Below are positions 10,750-18,848 of a stretch of 64,000 bases of DNA, piece after piece. The position numbers and the translations under genes were made by a program. Source of the stretch: Saccharum officinarum (taxonomy: Eukaryota; Streptophyta; Magnoliopsida; Poales; Poaceae); contig CM036162.1 in assembly GCA_020631735.1 (NCBI GenBank), positions 89,046,016 to 89,110,015 of the forward strand. Reading direction: 5' to 3'. Position 1 is the first letter of the stretch; every line of letters begins with the position of its first letter. The notes beneath the pieces were generated by a model that ran no database searches, was not told the origin of the DNA, and was given only the letters and a program-made list of their open reading frames with translations.

Positions 10750-13700
10750 TTCCTCCCTCCTTGAGAGCCGGCTTGACCCCAAGCCGGTGCCCGTGGAAAC
10801 GTAGCCTTCAGAGTGATCTCATCTTCCCAGGTAGTGAGGTGCTCCGGCCATGACGACCATTGAACAAGAATTTGATCAATCAACTGAGCATTATGACGTT
10901 TACGACGACGTTGCAATATTTTGACAGGGTACTGAGAGGAGGAGGTAGAATCAGGAAGCTCTGAACTGACCGGATGACCAAGCCCAATGGCCAATTTGAG
11001 TTGAGAAACATGAAAGACCGGGTGAATAGCTGATGTTGGTGGTAATTGCAGCTTGTAGGCAACCTGCCCAATGCGCTGAATAACAGGAAACGGTCCAAAG
11101 TATCTAAAAGAGAGCTTCTGATTGATACGCTGAGCAACACTGGTTTGAACATATGGTTGTAATTTGACAAAAACCATTTGACCAACCTGAAACTGACGTT
11201 CAGTGCGGTTCTTGTCAGCCTGAGCTTTCTGTCGCTGCTGGACTCGAATGAGATGCTGCTGTAACAGCTGCTCCATCAATTTTCTCTGAGATAACCAGGT
11301 TTCCAGATCCGGCACTGCACAATCCTGAGTATGATCAATGCCAAAATGCCTGGGCTCATTGCCATACAAGACTTCAAATGGTGTTTTGTTCAAAGAAGAG
11401 TGATAACTGGAGTTATACCAGAATTCAGCTAAAGGCAACCAATCCTTCCACTTTGTAGGACAAGCATGAACTGCACACCTCAAATAGCCCTCTAAACACT
11501 GATTGACACGCTCAGTTTGGCCATCGGTTTGAGGATGATATGCTGTACTCATGAGTAGGTCAGTTTGTGTCATGCGAAACAGTTCCTTCCATAAGGCACT
11601 AGTAAACACTTTATCTCGATCAGAGATTATAGCACTAGGAAGGCCATGCAGTCGATACACTTGATCCACAAACACTTTAGCCACTTGCAGGGCAGTGAAA
11701 GGGTGTGCTAGAGCAATGAAGTGCGCATACTTTGAGAATTTATCAACCACAACTAAGATACAGTTGTAACCCTTAGAAGATGGTAAGCCCTCTATGAAAT
11801 CCATGCTAATCACCTGCCATGCTTGAGAAGGAACAGGTAAGGGTTGTAACAAACCTGGATACTTGATGCGTTCAGTTTTAGCCTGCTGACAGGTCAGACA
11901 AGCACTGACAAAGTGATGAATCATTTGTTTCATACCAGTCCAGGCAAAAAGTTTCTTAATTTTCATATATGTGACTAAGAAACCAGAGTGCCCCCCAATG
12001 GCAGAAGAATGTAAAGCTTGAATAATCTTGGTTTGTAAATCAGGAGAGCTTGCCACCCAAATTCGGGATTTATAGTGAATAACTCCATTGGACAAGGTAA
12101 ACTGACCTTGGGGACTAGAAATAGTCAAAGCAGCCAACAGCTTAGCTGTAGAGGGATGAGTAGGGTAAGTATTCACCAGATCTTGCAACCATACTGATTG
12201 AGATGTGGATAGAGCATAGAAGTCCACAGTAGTATTAGAAGGAACAAGGGGCAGTCGAGAGAGAGCATCAGCAGCAGAGTTCTCAGTGCCCTTTTTATAT
12301 GTGATGTGATATTGAAGGCCCAACAATTTGGTAAATGCTTTGAGTTGCCAAGGTGTGATCAGTCTTTGATCAGTGAGGCTTTCTAGACTCCTTTGATCAG
12401 TTTTGATAGTGAAGGGTGCATGATGCAGATAAGCCCTCCAATGATCTACTGCCATCAAAATTGCCAAGCATTCTTTTTCGTACGTTGATAGGCCTTGATT
12501 TTTAGGGCCCAATGCTTTGCTGATGTAAGCTATAGGATGGCCATCTTGTTGAAGTACTGCGCCAATACCCTTAGCTGAAGCATCAGTCTCAATGATAAAA
12601 GACTTGGAAAAATCAGGAAGGTGCAGGACAGGTGCAGTCACCAAAGCTTGTTTCAGTTGGTTAAATGCTATATCATGAGCTGAAGTCCACTGGAATATAT
12701 GACCCTTTTTAAGTAACTCAGTAAGAGGTCTAGCAATGGTTCCAAAATGTTGGACAAATTTTCGGTAATAACCAGCAAGGCCCAAAAAGCTTCGGACCTC
12801 TTTAACTGTTGTAGGGATGGGCCAATTCTGAACATCAGCTACTTTCTTTGGATCTGTGGCCACGCCTCTAGCGCTAATAATGTGACCCAAGTATTTCAGT
12901 TCTGACTGAGCAAAGGAGCACTTGGATAATTTGATTTTGATGTGATGTTTAGACAATAACTGGAACACTGAGTGTAATAAGTGGAGATGTTGATCCCAAG
13001 TGGAGCTGTAAATGAGTATATCATCAATAAACACGACGACCCCCTTTCGAAGAAGTGGAGCCAAAATATAATTCATTGTTTGCTGAAAAGTGGCCGGGCC
13101 TCCAGTGACACCATAAGGCATGACAGTATACTCATAATGACCATGGTGGGTTTGAAAAGCAGTCTTGAATTGATCCTCTTCGGCCATCAATATCTGATGA
13201 TAACCAGCTGTCATGTCCAAAGAGGTAAACCAGGTGGCACCAGACAACTCATCTAAAATCTCATCAATGACCGGCAGGGGAAATTTGTTCTTCACTGTAA
13301 GTGCATTAAGTCTTCTGTAGTCCACACACATACGCCAGTCACCAGTTTTCTTCTTGACCAAAAGCACTGGAGAGGCAAATGGGCTTGTACTCGCTTTGAT
13401 CAACCCATTCCGGAGCAGCTCAGACACCTGTTTTTCTATCTCATCCTTTTGAGCAGGATTATAGCGATAAGGTCGAAGCCTGAAAGGTTGGGCTCCAACA
13501 ATTAGAGGTATTGAATGAGCAATGTGCCGTTTAGGAGGAAGCCCTACTGGTTTGGCAAATAAGTCTTGATATTGCTCAATGATATTATGAATGTCCTCGG
13601 GCCAACTGCTGACAATAGCATGATCTGCTAACTGAAATACTTCCATAATGCACCAGAGATTATCAGTAGCCTGCAACTGTAAGATTTCAAGGGCAGAAAT

Positions 13701-15407
13701 AACTGGACACTGTGTGAGATTTGGTTTAAGTCCAAACAACTGAACCTTGGAACCCAAATGTTCAAACGACAACCATTTTAATTTCCAATGCACTTCCATG
13801 GGGCTGTGCTGCTCAAGCCAATCAATACCAAGAATTATGTCATAACAGTGAAGTGGTAGCACTTTCAGATTCATGTGGAAACAATGGCCTTGAATCTGTA
13901 ACAAACAGTTGGGAATCTCATGAGTACATTTGAGAAGAGTACCATTGGCAACTCGTATCATCACTGGTTTGGGTAAAGTTTGCCAGTTAGGAAGCTGAGC
14001 GGCTACAGAAGCACTGACAAAGCTACTAGAGCTGCCAGAGTCCAGCAAAATAACCACTGACTGGTTTCCCAATAAGCCCTCAAGACGAATGGTTTTAGAA
14101 CAATCAGTGCCTTGGACTGCTGACAAGGAGAGTTCCATGAGATCTTCACTAGAAGCAGAACTGTGCTTGTCATGTTCTGGACTGAGTTCGGCATCATCCT
14201 CTGGCAACAGCTCCCAAAGTTCTTCCACCAAGTTGAGAGATACAGTTGCTGCACATTTGTGAGTGGGGCTCCATTTATCACCACATTTGAAACATAATCC
14301 CTTGGCCCTTCTGTACGATTTGATGTTTTGTAGTTTGTCCACCAACCCTGATGGTTTGGAGGGATCAGCAGATTTCTGAGCACTAGTGGATAAGGCTCCA
14401 GACATGGCTCCAGGAGGAGACACTGGTGAGTACGATAGCTTGGAAAATGAGTTGCGATTTGAAAATCCCCCATCATGACGGTTGGCGTCCTTGGAAAGAC
14501 CATCCTGCAGCACCTCTTCCTGTAACATAGCAAGGGAACAAGCAGCATCCAAACTTCCAGGACGATGAACAAGTACAACAGAACGAATGTTATCTTGTAA
14601 GCCATCAATAAAACGACTGATAATGACATGAGGGCTGAAATTAGGATCATGGGCAAGGATTTGATGGATGAGATCGTCAAATTGCTCAATATAAGAGGAA
14701 ACTGTGGAGGTTTGTTTAAGCCGAAAGAATTGACGGTTTAAGTGGCTTTGCTGATCACGCTCAAAGCGTTGACAGATGGTGGCACAAAGCTCAGGCCAAG
14801 TAGCACGCTGGAGAATGGTTTCTACGGACTGTGACCAAAAGGCAGCAGAACCCACAAAATTCATGATACCCAGTTTGACCCACATATTAGGATGGATAGC
14901 ATACACATCAAAATATGATTCACAATTCTTTTGCCATAACTTGGGGTTTTTGCCATCAAACTTAGGAAATTCAAACTGAGGTATGGCTTTGGTCATGTCA
15001 AAGTGTAATTGAGACTCAGTTGTAGGAACAGAAGGATGAGGGGTGGTGTGCGCACCTTTGACCGGGGTAGGCACGAAGGTGGTGACCACCCCGTTGCCAA
15101 TGCCCCGGTTACTGGTTTCGACGCCGGCGCCAATAGGCAGATGGTGTTCCCCAGAGGAAACCTCAGACTGGTGAGGAGCCGTGGACGTCGTGAGGTTGAT
15201 AGTCTGTCGAGATGCGAGCTGGTCCACCTTCTGCTGCAGATCGGTGACAGATTGATGAAGGTTGTCCACCTTGGCGTCAATCTTCGGGCGCCACACACCA
15301 ACATCGTGGATCGCTGCGAGGTTGTCGTTGAGCGTACGCTGAATTGAGGAATTCTGCACTTGCAACTCCTTCAGCATCTGGGTCAGCTCACCGAGTTGGG
15401 ACTCCAT
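10569..15407 (-). CDS. Gag-Pol polyprotein with chromodomain, intact
   Basis: A single frame of 1612 codons. I start it at the ATG at 15407 because the codon just upstream is TTG. Approximate residues: N-terminal coiled-coil-like region 1-70; retrotransposon gag 145-310; zinc knuckle with CFKCGDKW and HKC near 371-385; aspartic protease DSGSSSSFVS near 457; reverse transcriptase with FIDDILIYS near 797-805; RNase H starting at IETDASAKG near 940; integrase zinc finger (HSSAIGGHSG ... CLTCQQAK) near 1135-1170; integrase core acidic residues in MDFIEG, ISDRDK and QTERVN near 1203, 1262 and 1300; chromodomain near 1498-1540 (ILQRR ... WPEHLTTWEDE). It would make the capsid, replicate RNA into cDNA and integrate it; the chromodomain class usually steers integration to marked chromatin. 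Gag and Pol share one frame, so their ratio must be set by processing rather than frameshifting. The last ~60 codons lie inside the 3' LTR. No internal stop or frameshift is present. Confidence 0.95.
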   Translation of the reverse strand: MESQLGELTQMLKELQVQNSSIQRTLNDNLAAIHDVGVWRPKIDAKVDNLHQSVTDLQQKVDQLASRQTINLTTSTAPHQSEVSSGEHHLPIGAGVETSNRGIGNGVVTTFVPTPVKGAHTTPHPSVPTTESQLHFDMTKAIPQFEFPKFDGKNPKLWQKNCESYFDVYAIHPNMWVKLGIMNFVGSAAFWSQSVETILQRATWPELCATICQRFERDQQSHLNRQFFRLKQTSTVSSYIEQFDDLIHQILAHDPNFSPHVIISRFIDGLQDNIRSVVLVHRPGSLDAACSLAMLQEEVLQDGLSKDANRHDGGFSNRNSFSKLSYSPVSPPGAMSGALSTSAQKSADPSKPSGLVDKLQNIKSYRRAKGLCFKCGDKWSPTHKCAATVSLNLVEELWELLPEDDAELSPEHDKHSSASSEDLMELSLSAVQGTDCSKTIRLEGLLGNQSVVILLDSGSSSSFVSASVAAQLPNWQTLPKPVMIRVANGTLLKCTHEIPNCLLQIQGHCFHMNLKVLPLHCYDIILGIDWLEQHSPMEVHWKLKWLSFEHLGSKVQLFGLKPNLTQCPVISALEILQLQATDNLWCIMEVFQLADHAIVSSWPEDIHNIIEQYQDLFAKPVGLPPKRHIAHSIPLIVGAQPFRLRPYRYNPAQKDEIEKQVSELLRNGLIKASTSPFASPVLLVKKKTGDWRMCVDYRRLNALTVKNKFPLPVIDEILDELSGATWFTSLDMTAGYHQILMAEEDQFKTAFQTHHGHYEYTVMPYGVTGGPATFQQTMNYILAPLLRKGVVVFIDDILIYSSTWDQHLHLLHSVFQLLSKHHIKIKLSKCSFAQSELKYLGHIISARGVATDPKKVADVQNWPIPTTVKEVRSFLGLAGYYRKFVQHFGTIARPLTELLKKGHIFQWTSAHDIAFNQLKQALVTAPVLHLPDFSKSFIIETDASAKGIGAVLQQDGHPIAYISKALGPKNQGLSTYEKECLAILMAVDHWRAYLHHAPFTIKTDQRSLESLTDQRLITPWQLKAFTKLLGLQYHITYKKGTENSAADALSRLPLVPSNTTVDFYALSTSQSVWLQDLVNTYPTHPSTAKLLAALTISSPQGQFTLSNGVIHYKSRIWVASSPDLQTKIIQALHSSAIGGHSGFLVTYMKIKKLFAWTGMKQMIHHFVSACLTCQQAKTERIKYPGLLQPLPVPSQAWQVISMDFIEGLPSSKGYNCILVVVDKFSKYAHFIALAHPFTALQVAKVFVDQVYRLHGLPSAIISDRDKVFTSALWKELFRMTQTDLLMSTAYHPQTDGQTERVNQCLEGYLRCAVHACPTKWKDWLPLAEFWYNSSYHSSLNKTPFEVLYGNEPRHFGIDHTQDCAVPDLETWLSQRKLMEQLLQQHLIRVQQRQKAQADKNRTERQFQVGQMVFVKLQPYVQTSVAQRINQKLSFRYFGPFPVIQRIGQVAYKLQLPPTSAIHPVFHVSQLKLAIGLGHPVSSELPDSTSSSQYPVKILQRRRKRHNAQLIDQILVQWSSWPEHLTTWEDEITLKATFPRAPAWGQAGSQGGRNVTTSAASDVVPGEETTEADEVVELSKGPGVKTRPKRTVKPNMKYIGPSWTNPSSKKAEA
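10750..10762 (-). promoter_or_regulatory. Polypurine tract (plus-strand DNA primer)
   Basis: The minus strand reads aaggagggaggaa immediately before the 3' LTR, the expected RNase H-resistant primer. It lies inside the polyprotein frame and encodes QGGRN. Confidence 0.85.
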
Positions 15408-15739
15408 CAAGCCAATACGCTTCTGATCGCGAGTCTGATACTGAGGGCGAAGAAGATAATCCGGGACAGCCGCCAGGATGGATCTGGGGAAAAGGTACAG
15501 ACACTCGAACAGGGGCGGAACAAGGAAATCAAGGTGCTCGCCGTGGAACGATTGCCGACCAACTCGACCTCGGCACGGACCTATGGATCCTCGCGATCAA
15601 CGCTACGCGAGCGAATCACAGAGGAGAGCCTGCCGTCGGGGATCACAAGTCCAGATCAAGGCAAACGAAACCGAAAGCGATGACGCACCTGAAGACGACG
15701 ACGAGAGCGCCGCCGCCGCACACCCGCGGGATCGAGTGA
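15408..15739 (-). other. Untranslated leader of the chromovirus
   Basis: About 330 bp between the PBS and the gag ATG. Part of it is open in the gag frame upstream of the ATG, so a longer N-terminus cannot be excluded. Confidence 0.5.
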
Positions 15740-15751
15740 CCTCCGATACCA
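15740..15751 (-). promoter_or_regulatory. Primer binding site, initiator Met tRNA type
   Basis: The minus strand reads TGGTATCGGAGG two bases after the 5' LTR. It matches 10 of 12 bases of the usual plant tRNA-iMet complement TGGTATCAGAGC. Confidence 0.85.
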
Positions 15752-15753
15752 AT

Positions 15754-16111
15754 TGTTACGACACTGCTTAATATCTCACGAGTTTAGAACGAATTCACAC
15801 GAGTAGTGGATAGAGTGAATTTGAATTACATCGAGCAGAGCTCGTCGCCCTTCCGGACACAGCCGGCCAATTCGTTCCGTGTTCATTCCCCCCCCTTCCC
15901 TTAGCTTTTCCCACCTCTAGTTATAGCTCCTCACGCCTCGGCTTTCTTGGATGACGGGTTAGTCCAGCTTGGGCCGATGTACTTCATGTTGGGCTTGACA
16001 GTCCGCTTGGGCCTTGTCTTCACTCCTGGGCCTTTGGACAGCTCCACTACTTCATCAGCTTCAGTTGTCTCTTCTCCCGGAACAACATCAGAGGCAGCAG
16101 ATGTTGTGACA
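15754..16111 (-). repeat. 5' LTR of the chromovirus
   Basis: 358 bp, the promoter-bearing copy (minus-strand start 16111). It carries the same coding half as the 3' LTR. In this copy the coding frame continues upstream into flanking DNA as far as 16143 without a stop. Confidence 0.93.
15917..15926 (-). promoter_or_regulatory. Possible TATA box in chromovirus 5' LTR
   Basis: The minus strand reads gctataacta, the best TATA-like word in the non-coding half of the LTR, just after the coding stop. Position is plausible for the U3/R boundary; untested. Confidence 0.3.
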
Positions 16112-16116
16112 TAGAG

Positions 16117-16468
16117 ATAGATTGTATCCTCCTCTAACGGCACTGGATATAGTTTGGATCTGCAAAAGCTTTGGCATTACACTACGCATATCGTGGCATG
16201 ATCGGCTGCACCTGAGCCCATGCACATCATGACTCAACGCACGCAGGCATGTGACTCGTCTTCCACAATTCTCAACCTTGCAATAGGTGTATAGAATAAC
16301 TAACCACTTAAGATGAGCTAATGTCCAATTAATTTGATATGCTTGATTAATTTTTTAACTGTACCTAACATTTATTATGAACCTTAAAATTTATTTGATT
16401 TGATTGAACTAAGGTGAGACAACCCAATTAAGTATGTGAAAGACAGTTAGCACATTATTATTTTTTTG
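16117..16468. other. Intergenic, no gene seen
   Basis: AT-rich continuation of the pre-insertion locus. No motif or coding signal found. Confidence 0.5.
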
Positions 16469-16895
16469 GTAGACTACCCGCAGTGGGTACTCTAAAGCGA
16501 TAGCTTTAGAGCATGAATATAGAGTAAAAACTGCTGCACTGGGTACTCTAAAATACTACTCTATCCTCTCTCTTACTCTATATTAGAGTGGTACAATGCT
16601 TACTCTAGTGGGCAGTGGCGGGCCCCACTAGCTAAACAAAGGAAAAAATGCTATAACTCACAAACCAAAAATCCAAATTAAATTCCGATTGCACCATTAA
16701 ATTCGTCTCGATAAATCCTTCAAAACTAGATCACACATGGATATATTTAGATAAAGTGACAAGTGGGTCCTACAGTGGATAGAGGATGATATAGAGGATG
16801 AATATGTGCGGGAGAATTAAGTATAGAGGAGAGAATCTTGCTGACTATGACGTATAGAGGATGAATATAGAGGCACATGAGTGCGGATAGCCTTA
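16469..16895. mobile_element. MITE with GACTACCCGCAGTGG-type ends
   Basis: The left end ggtagactacccgcagtggg and the inverse of the right end (aaggctatccgcactcatgt) are imperfect inverted repeats. Both are followed inside by actcta/cctcta-rich blocks with tctatattc, a layout common in grass PIF/hAT MITEs. Non-coding; TSD not resolved. Confidence 0.55.
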
Positions 16896-17061
16896 AGGAC
16901 GGATCTAGTCATTGTACAATTAACCAAACATCCTATACATACTGGATACTAAAAGAAATATGATCCCATAAATCTCTCCCCAACTTCACCCATGGGCAAA
17001 CAACCCTACCAAACTGACGAACACGAGTCTTCAATGAAGCTTCTTCTGACCGCTACAGAGT

Positions 17062-17418
17062 CTATCCTTCCCCGGCCGGCCACAGGCCACTGATTGTGCC
17101 AGCGTCTGCAACCTCACAAAAAACACATGCGTCGTCTGCCGTCACCGCTGCATCACGCAACCACCATGCTAGTAGTATCATCGATGACACCTGCCGACCT
17201 GCACGTCTCGGTTTCCTGCGTCCGCAGCGATTTCTTGGAATGAAGAACGCGCCATGCCGCCGTGCGCCGGGACTCGCCCAGTTTGCTGCGAAATCCGGCG
17301 GCTTTGGGCCATCTGGCGGCAGCAGCCTGAAACCCCCAGCGTCTGCAAGCAACGCAGGGGCTGAAACGGATAGCACGAGACAAACGGCAATAAAGACGGG
17401 TCGAACTGTGGAGCACAT
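17062..17418 (-). CDS. Unrecognised small ORF with signal-peptide-like N-terminus
   Basis: From the ATG at 17418 the minus strand encodes 118 residues. It begins MCSTVRPVFIAVCLVLSVSA and continues PALLADA, which has the shape of a signal peptide: a short basic n-region, a hydrophobic core, and small residues for cleavage. Next comes a Gly/Pro-rich stretch (GFRLLPPDGPKPPDF), then SPGARRHGAFF, then a basic patch (RCGRRKPRRAGRQ). After the basic patch a CAG|GT donor-like site suggests the real exon may end near 17200. The frame is open upstream to 17661, so the start is uncertain. The pattern is that of a secreted peptide precursor, but I cannot place it in CLE, CEP, IDA or any other family. The opposite strand also has a 152-codon ORF, so this could be chance. 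Confidence 0.3.
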   Translation of the reverse strand: MCSTVRPVFIAVCLVLSVSAPALLADAGGFRLLPPDGPKPPDFAANWASPGARRHGAFFIPRNRCGRRKPRRAGRQVSSMILLAWWLRDAAVTADDACVFCEVADAGTISGLWPAGEG

Positions 17419-18069
17419 TTGTATTTCGAGTCTGTTTATCAGCAAACTCAATTTTTGTCTCCTGTTGGGTTCTGAATGTAAGATAACGGGATACATATCT
17501 TCAGGAACTCTGACGCAGAAAGATTCAGGCAAGCGGTGCCCGTGGAAAATATGATATAATAGTATAGGAATTATAACCACATGGATATGGTTCGAGTATT
17601 CGTTGGACATGAGTGATAGTGCAAACGGAAGCTTGTTGGTTTCCGGGTAAGAATTAAACATTGGTCAGTAACTTCTAGTACTACAAGGCACTGATATATG
17701 AACATGTTCGATACTTTGCTCACTTTTGTTTAGGGAAACCATGAATTTTACAGTAATACTACAGGAATTTCATAGAGATTGGTTCTTTTTTGCAGAAAAA
17801 ACACATGAACAGAAAAAAATTCCCGCATTCCAAAAGAACCTTAAAATGTACCAAAGCAGTAAGAAATCATAAAATAAGCGGACTATTACTACTGTTAAAC
17901 GCACCCTCTAGGTCTGCTTTGGAACAGAGAAAAAATAGAGGAATTCTAAAAGATTGAATTTCTATAGAAAAAGTTCTTATGAATCCCTTTGGAACCAAGG
18001 ATTCGGTTCCTATAAATTCTATGAAATTCTTATGAAATAACTTGTTTCATAGAAATTTTGAAGGAATTG
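17419..18069. other. Intergenic with a degenerate MITE near 17905-18066
   Basis: No gene seen. 17905-18066 consists of repeated gaattc/attcttatgaa words and ggaaccaaggattc, typical of a hAT-like MITE of the type that recurs near 28.7 kb. Confidence 0.4.
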
Positions 18070-18725
18070 TTTTTTTAATGTAAGTGGTCCGAGCTCAGCC
18101 TTTCAATTTAAAAGAAAATAATTATATGCACTAGAGGGGCAAAAGCCCAAAAGACCCAAGTAGCATGCCTCAGCACATGAGAGCTCACAACCCCCCCCCC
18201 CCCCCCCCCCACACCCAAAAAAAATCCACATAAAGAACTCGACAAAAGAAAACTCCCGAAACAGCCACTGAGGAGGCTGCCGGCTACTTGGAGAGCCGTT
18301 GAATAGTTATTATCAAAGATTCTACGGTTTGTTTCTTTCCAGATGATCCACATGGTGTAGATGGCTAAAACATTAAAGGCTCGCTTGCGTTCTCTAAGGA
18401 ACCAGTCTTAGGGTGTTCTCCCACCATTCCACTACATTAGAATAGTTTACAAATTGTGTTCCATCAAACCTGTCAAAGCACTCCCAAGAGGCGATTTGGT
18501 TCTAGACTGCTTCTGCAAAGGGACAAGGCAAAAGTTGAAACCCGTCTCCAACAGACCATTGCATAGAACACGGTCTCGTGGTGTGGCCAGCCATTCCTGA
18601 TATGAGAGGTTGCCAGCCACGACAATTTTGTTTTGCATGAGGATCCAAGTGAAGATTTTGTATTTTTTCTGTATATGCCCTCTAGATGATGTGTGTTTTA
18701 TATCATCGATAGTGTCCAAGAATTG
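18070..18725 (-). pseudogene. LINE ORF2 3' fragment (zf-RVT and C-terminus)
   Basis: On the minus strand KIFTWILMQNKIVVAGNL (about 18640-18590) matches the zinc-binding reverse-transcriptase domain of plant LINEs. Further on, VLAIYTMWIIWKETNRRIF (about 18365-18310) is the conserved C-terminal LxxWxIWKERNRRxF motif. The two are separated by frameshifts. A T-run at 18070-18076, an A-run on the coding strand, marks the 3' end. Endonuclease and RT core are absent, so this is a 5'-truncated dead copy. It abuts the remnant 5' LTR of the copia element. Confidence 0.7.
18191..18210. repeat. Poly(C) run, 20 bases
   Basis: Uninterrupted homopolymer inside the LINE remnant; its length is uncertain in any assembly. 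Confidence 0.95.
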
Positions 18726-18795
18726 AGCTATGTAGGTGAAAGAAAATTTACGGCTCCCATTCACCCCCTCTGGTCGCCATTTCCGGTCCTTCAAT

Positions 18796-18807
18796 TGGTA
18801 TCGGAGC
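18796..18807 (+). promoter_or_regulatory. Primer binding site of the copia element
   Basis: tggtatcggagc, 11 of 12 matches to the plant tRNA-iMet complement, just after an LTR-like terminus ...ccttca at 18793. Confidence 0.75.
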
Positions 18808-18848
18808 CGGTTAAGGATCATTCCACCTTAATCGGTCCGTGATCTACA

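Larger units (their letters stand above)
10392..16111 (-). mobile_element. Complete Ty3/gypsy chromovirus (Reina-like)
   Basis: A 5720-bp LTR retrotransposon on the minus strand with every landmark: 358-bp LTRs beginning TGTCACAACA and ending GTCGTAACA, a 5-bp TSD tagag on both sides (10387-10391, 16112-16116), a tRNA-iMet-type primer site, a polypurine tract, and a single uninterrupted gag-pol frame ending in a chromodomain. The two LTRs look identical by eye. Small size, short LTRs and a C-terminal chromodomain fit the Reina lineage of plant chromoviruses; the lineage call is inferred from structure. The 5' LTR is on the right. It is the youngest-looking element in the window and probably a recent insertion. 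Confidence 0.93.

Noticed and set aside
15344..15771. Three plus-strand ORFs of about 100-130 codons
   Set aside because: Antisense to the leader and gag start of the chromovirus; no similarity to a protein.
15931..16143. 70-codon minus-strand ORF in the 5' LTR
   Set aside because: It is the LTR-encoded tail of the polyprotein read from flanking DNA, not a separate gene.
17096..17554. Plus-strand 152-codon ORF opposite the signal-peptide ORF
   Set aside because: Low-complexity Ser/Ala/Pro composition and no N-terminal feature; the minus strand looked more protein-like, though neither is proven.
18796..18810. tRNA-like sequence at the copia start
   Set aside because: Only the 12-base primer site complementary to initiator tRNA; no tRNA gene. 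No rRNA or tRNA gene was seen anywhere in the window.
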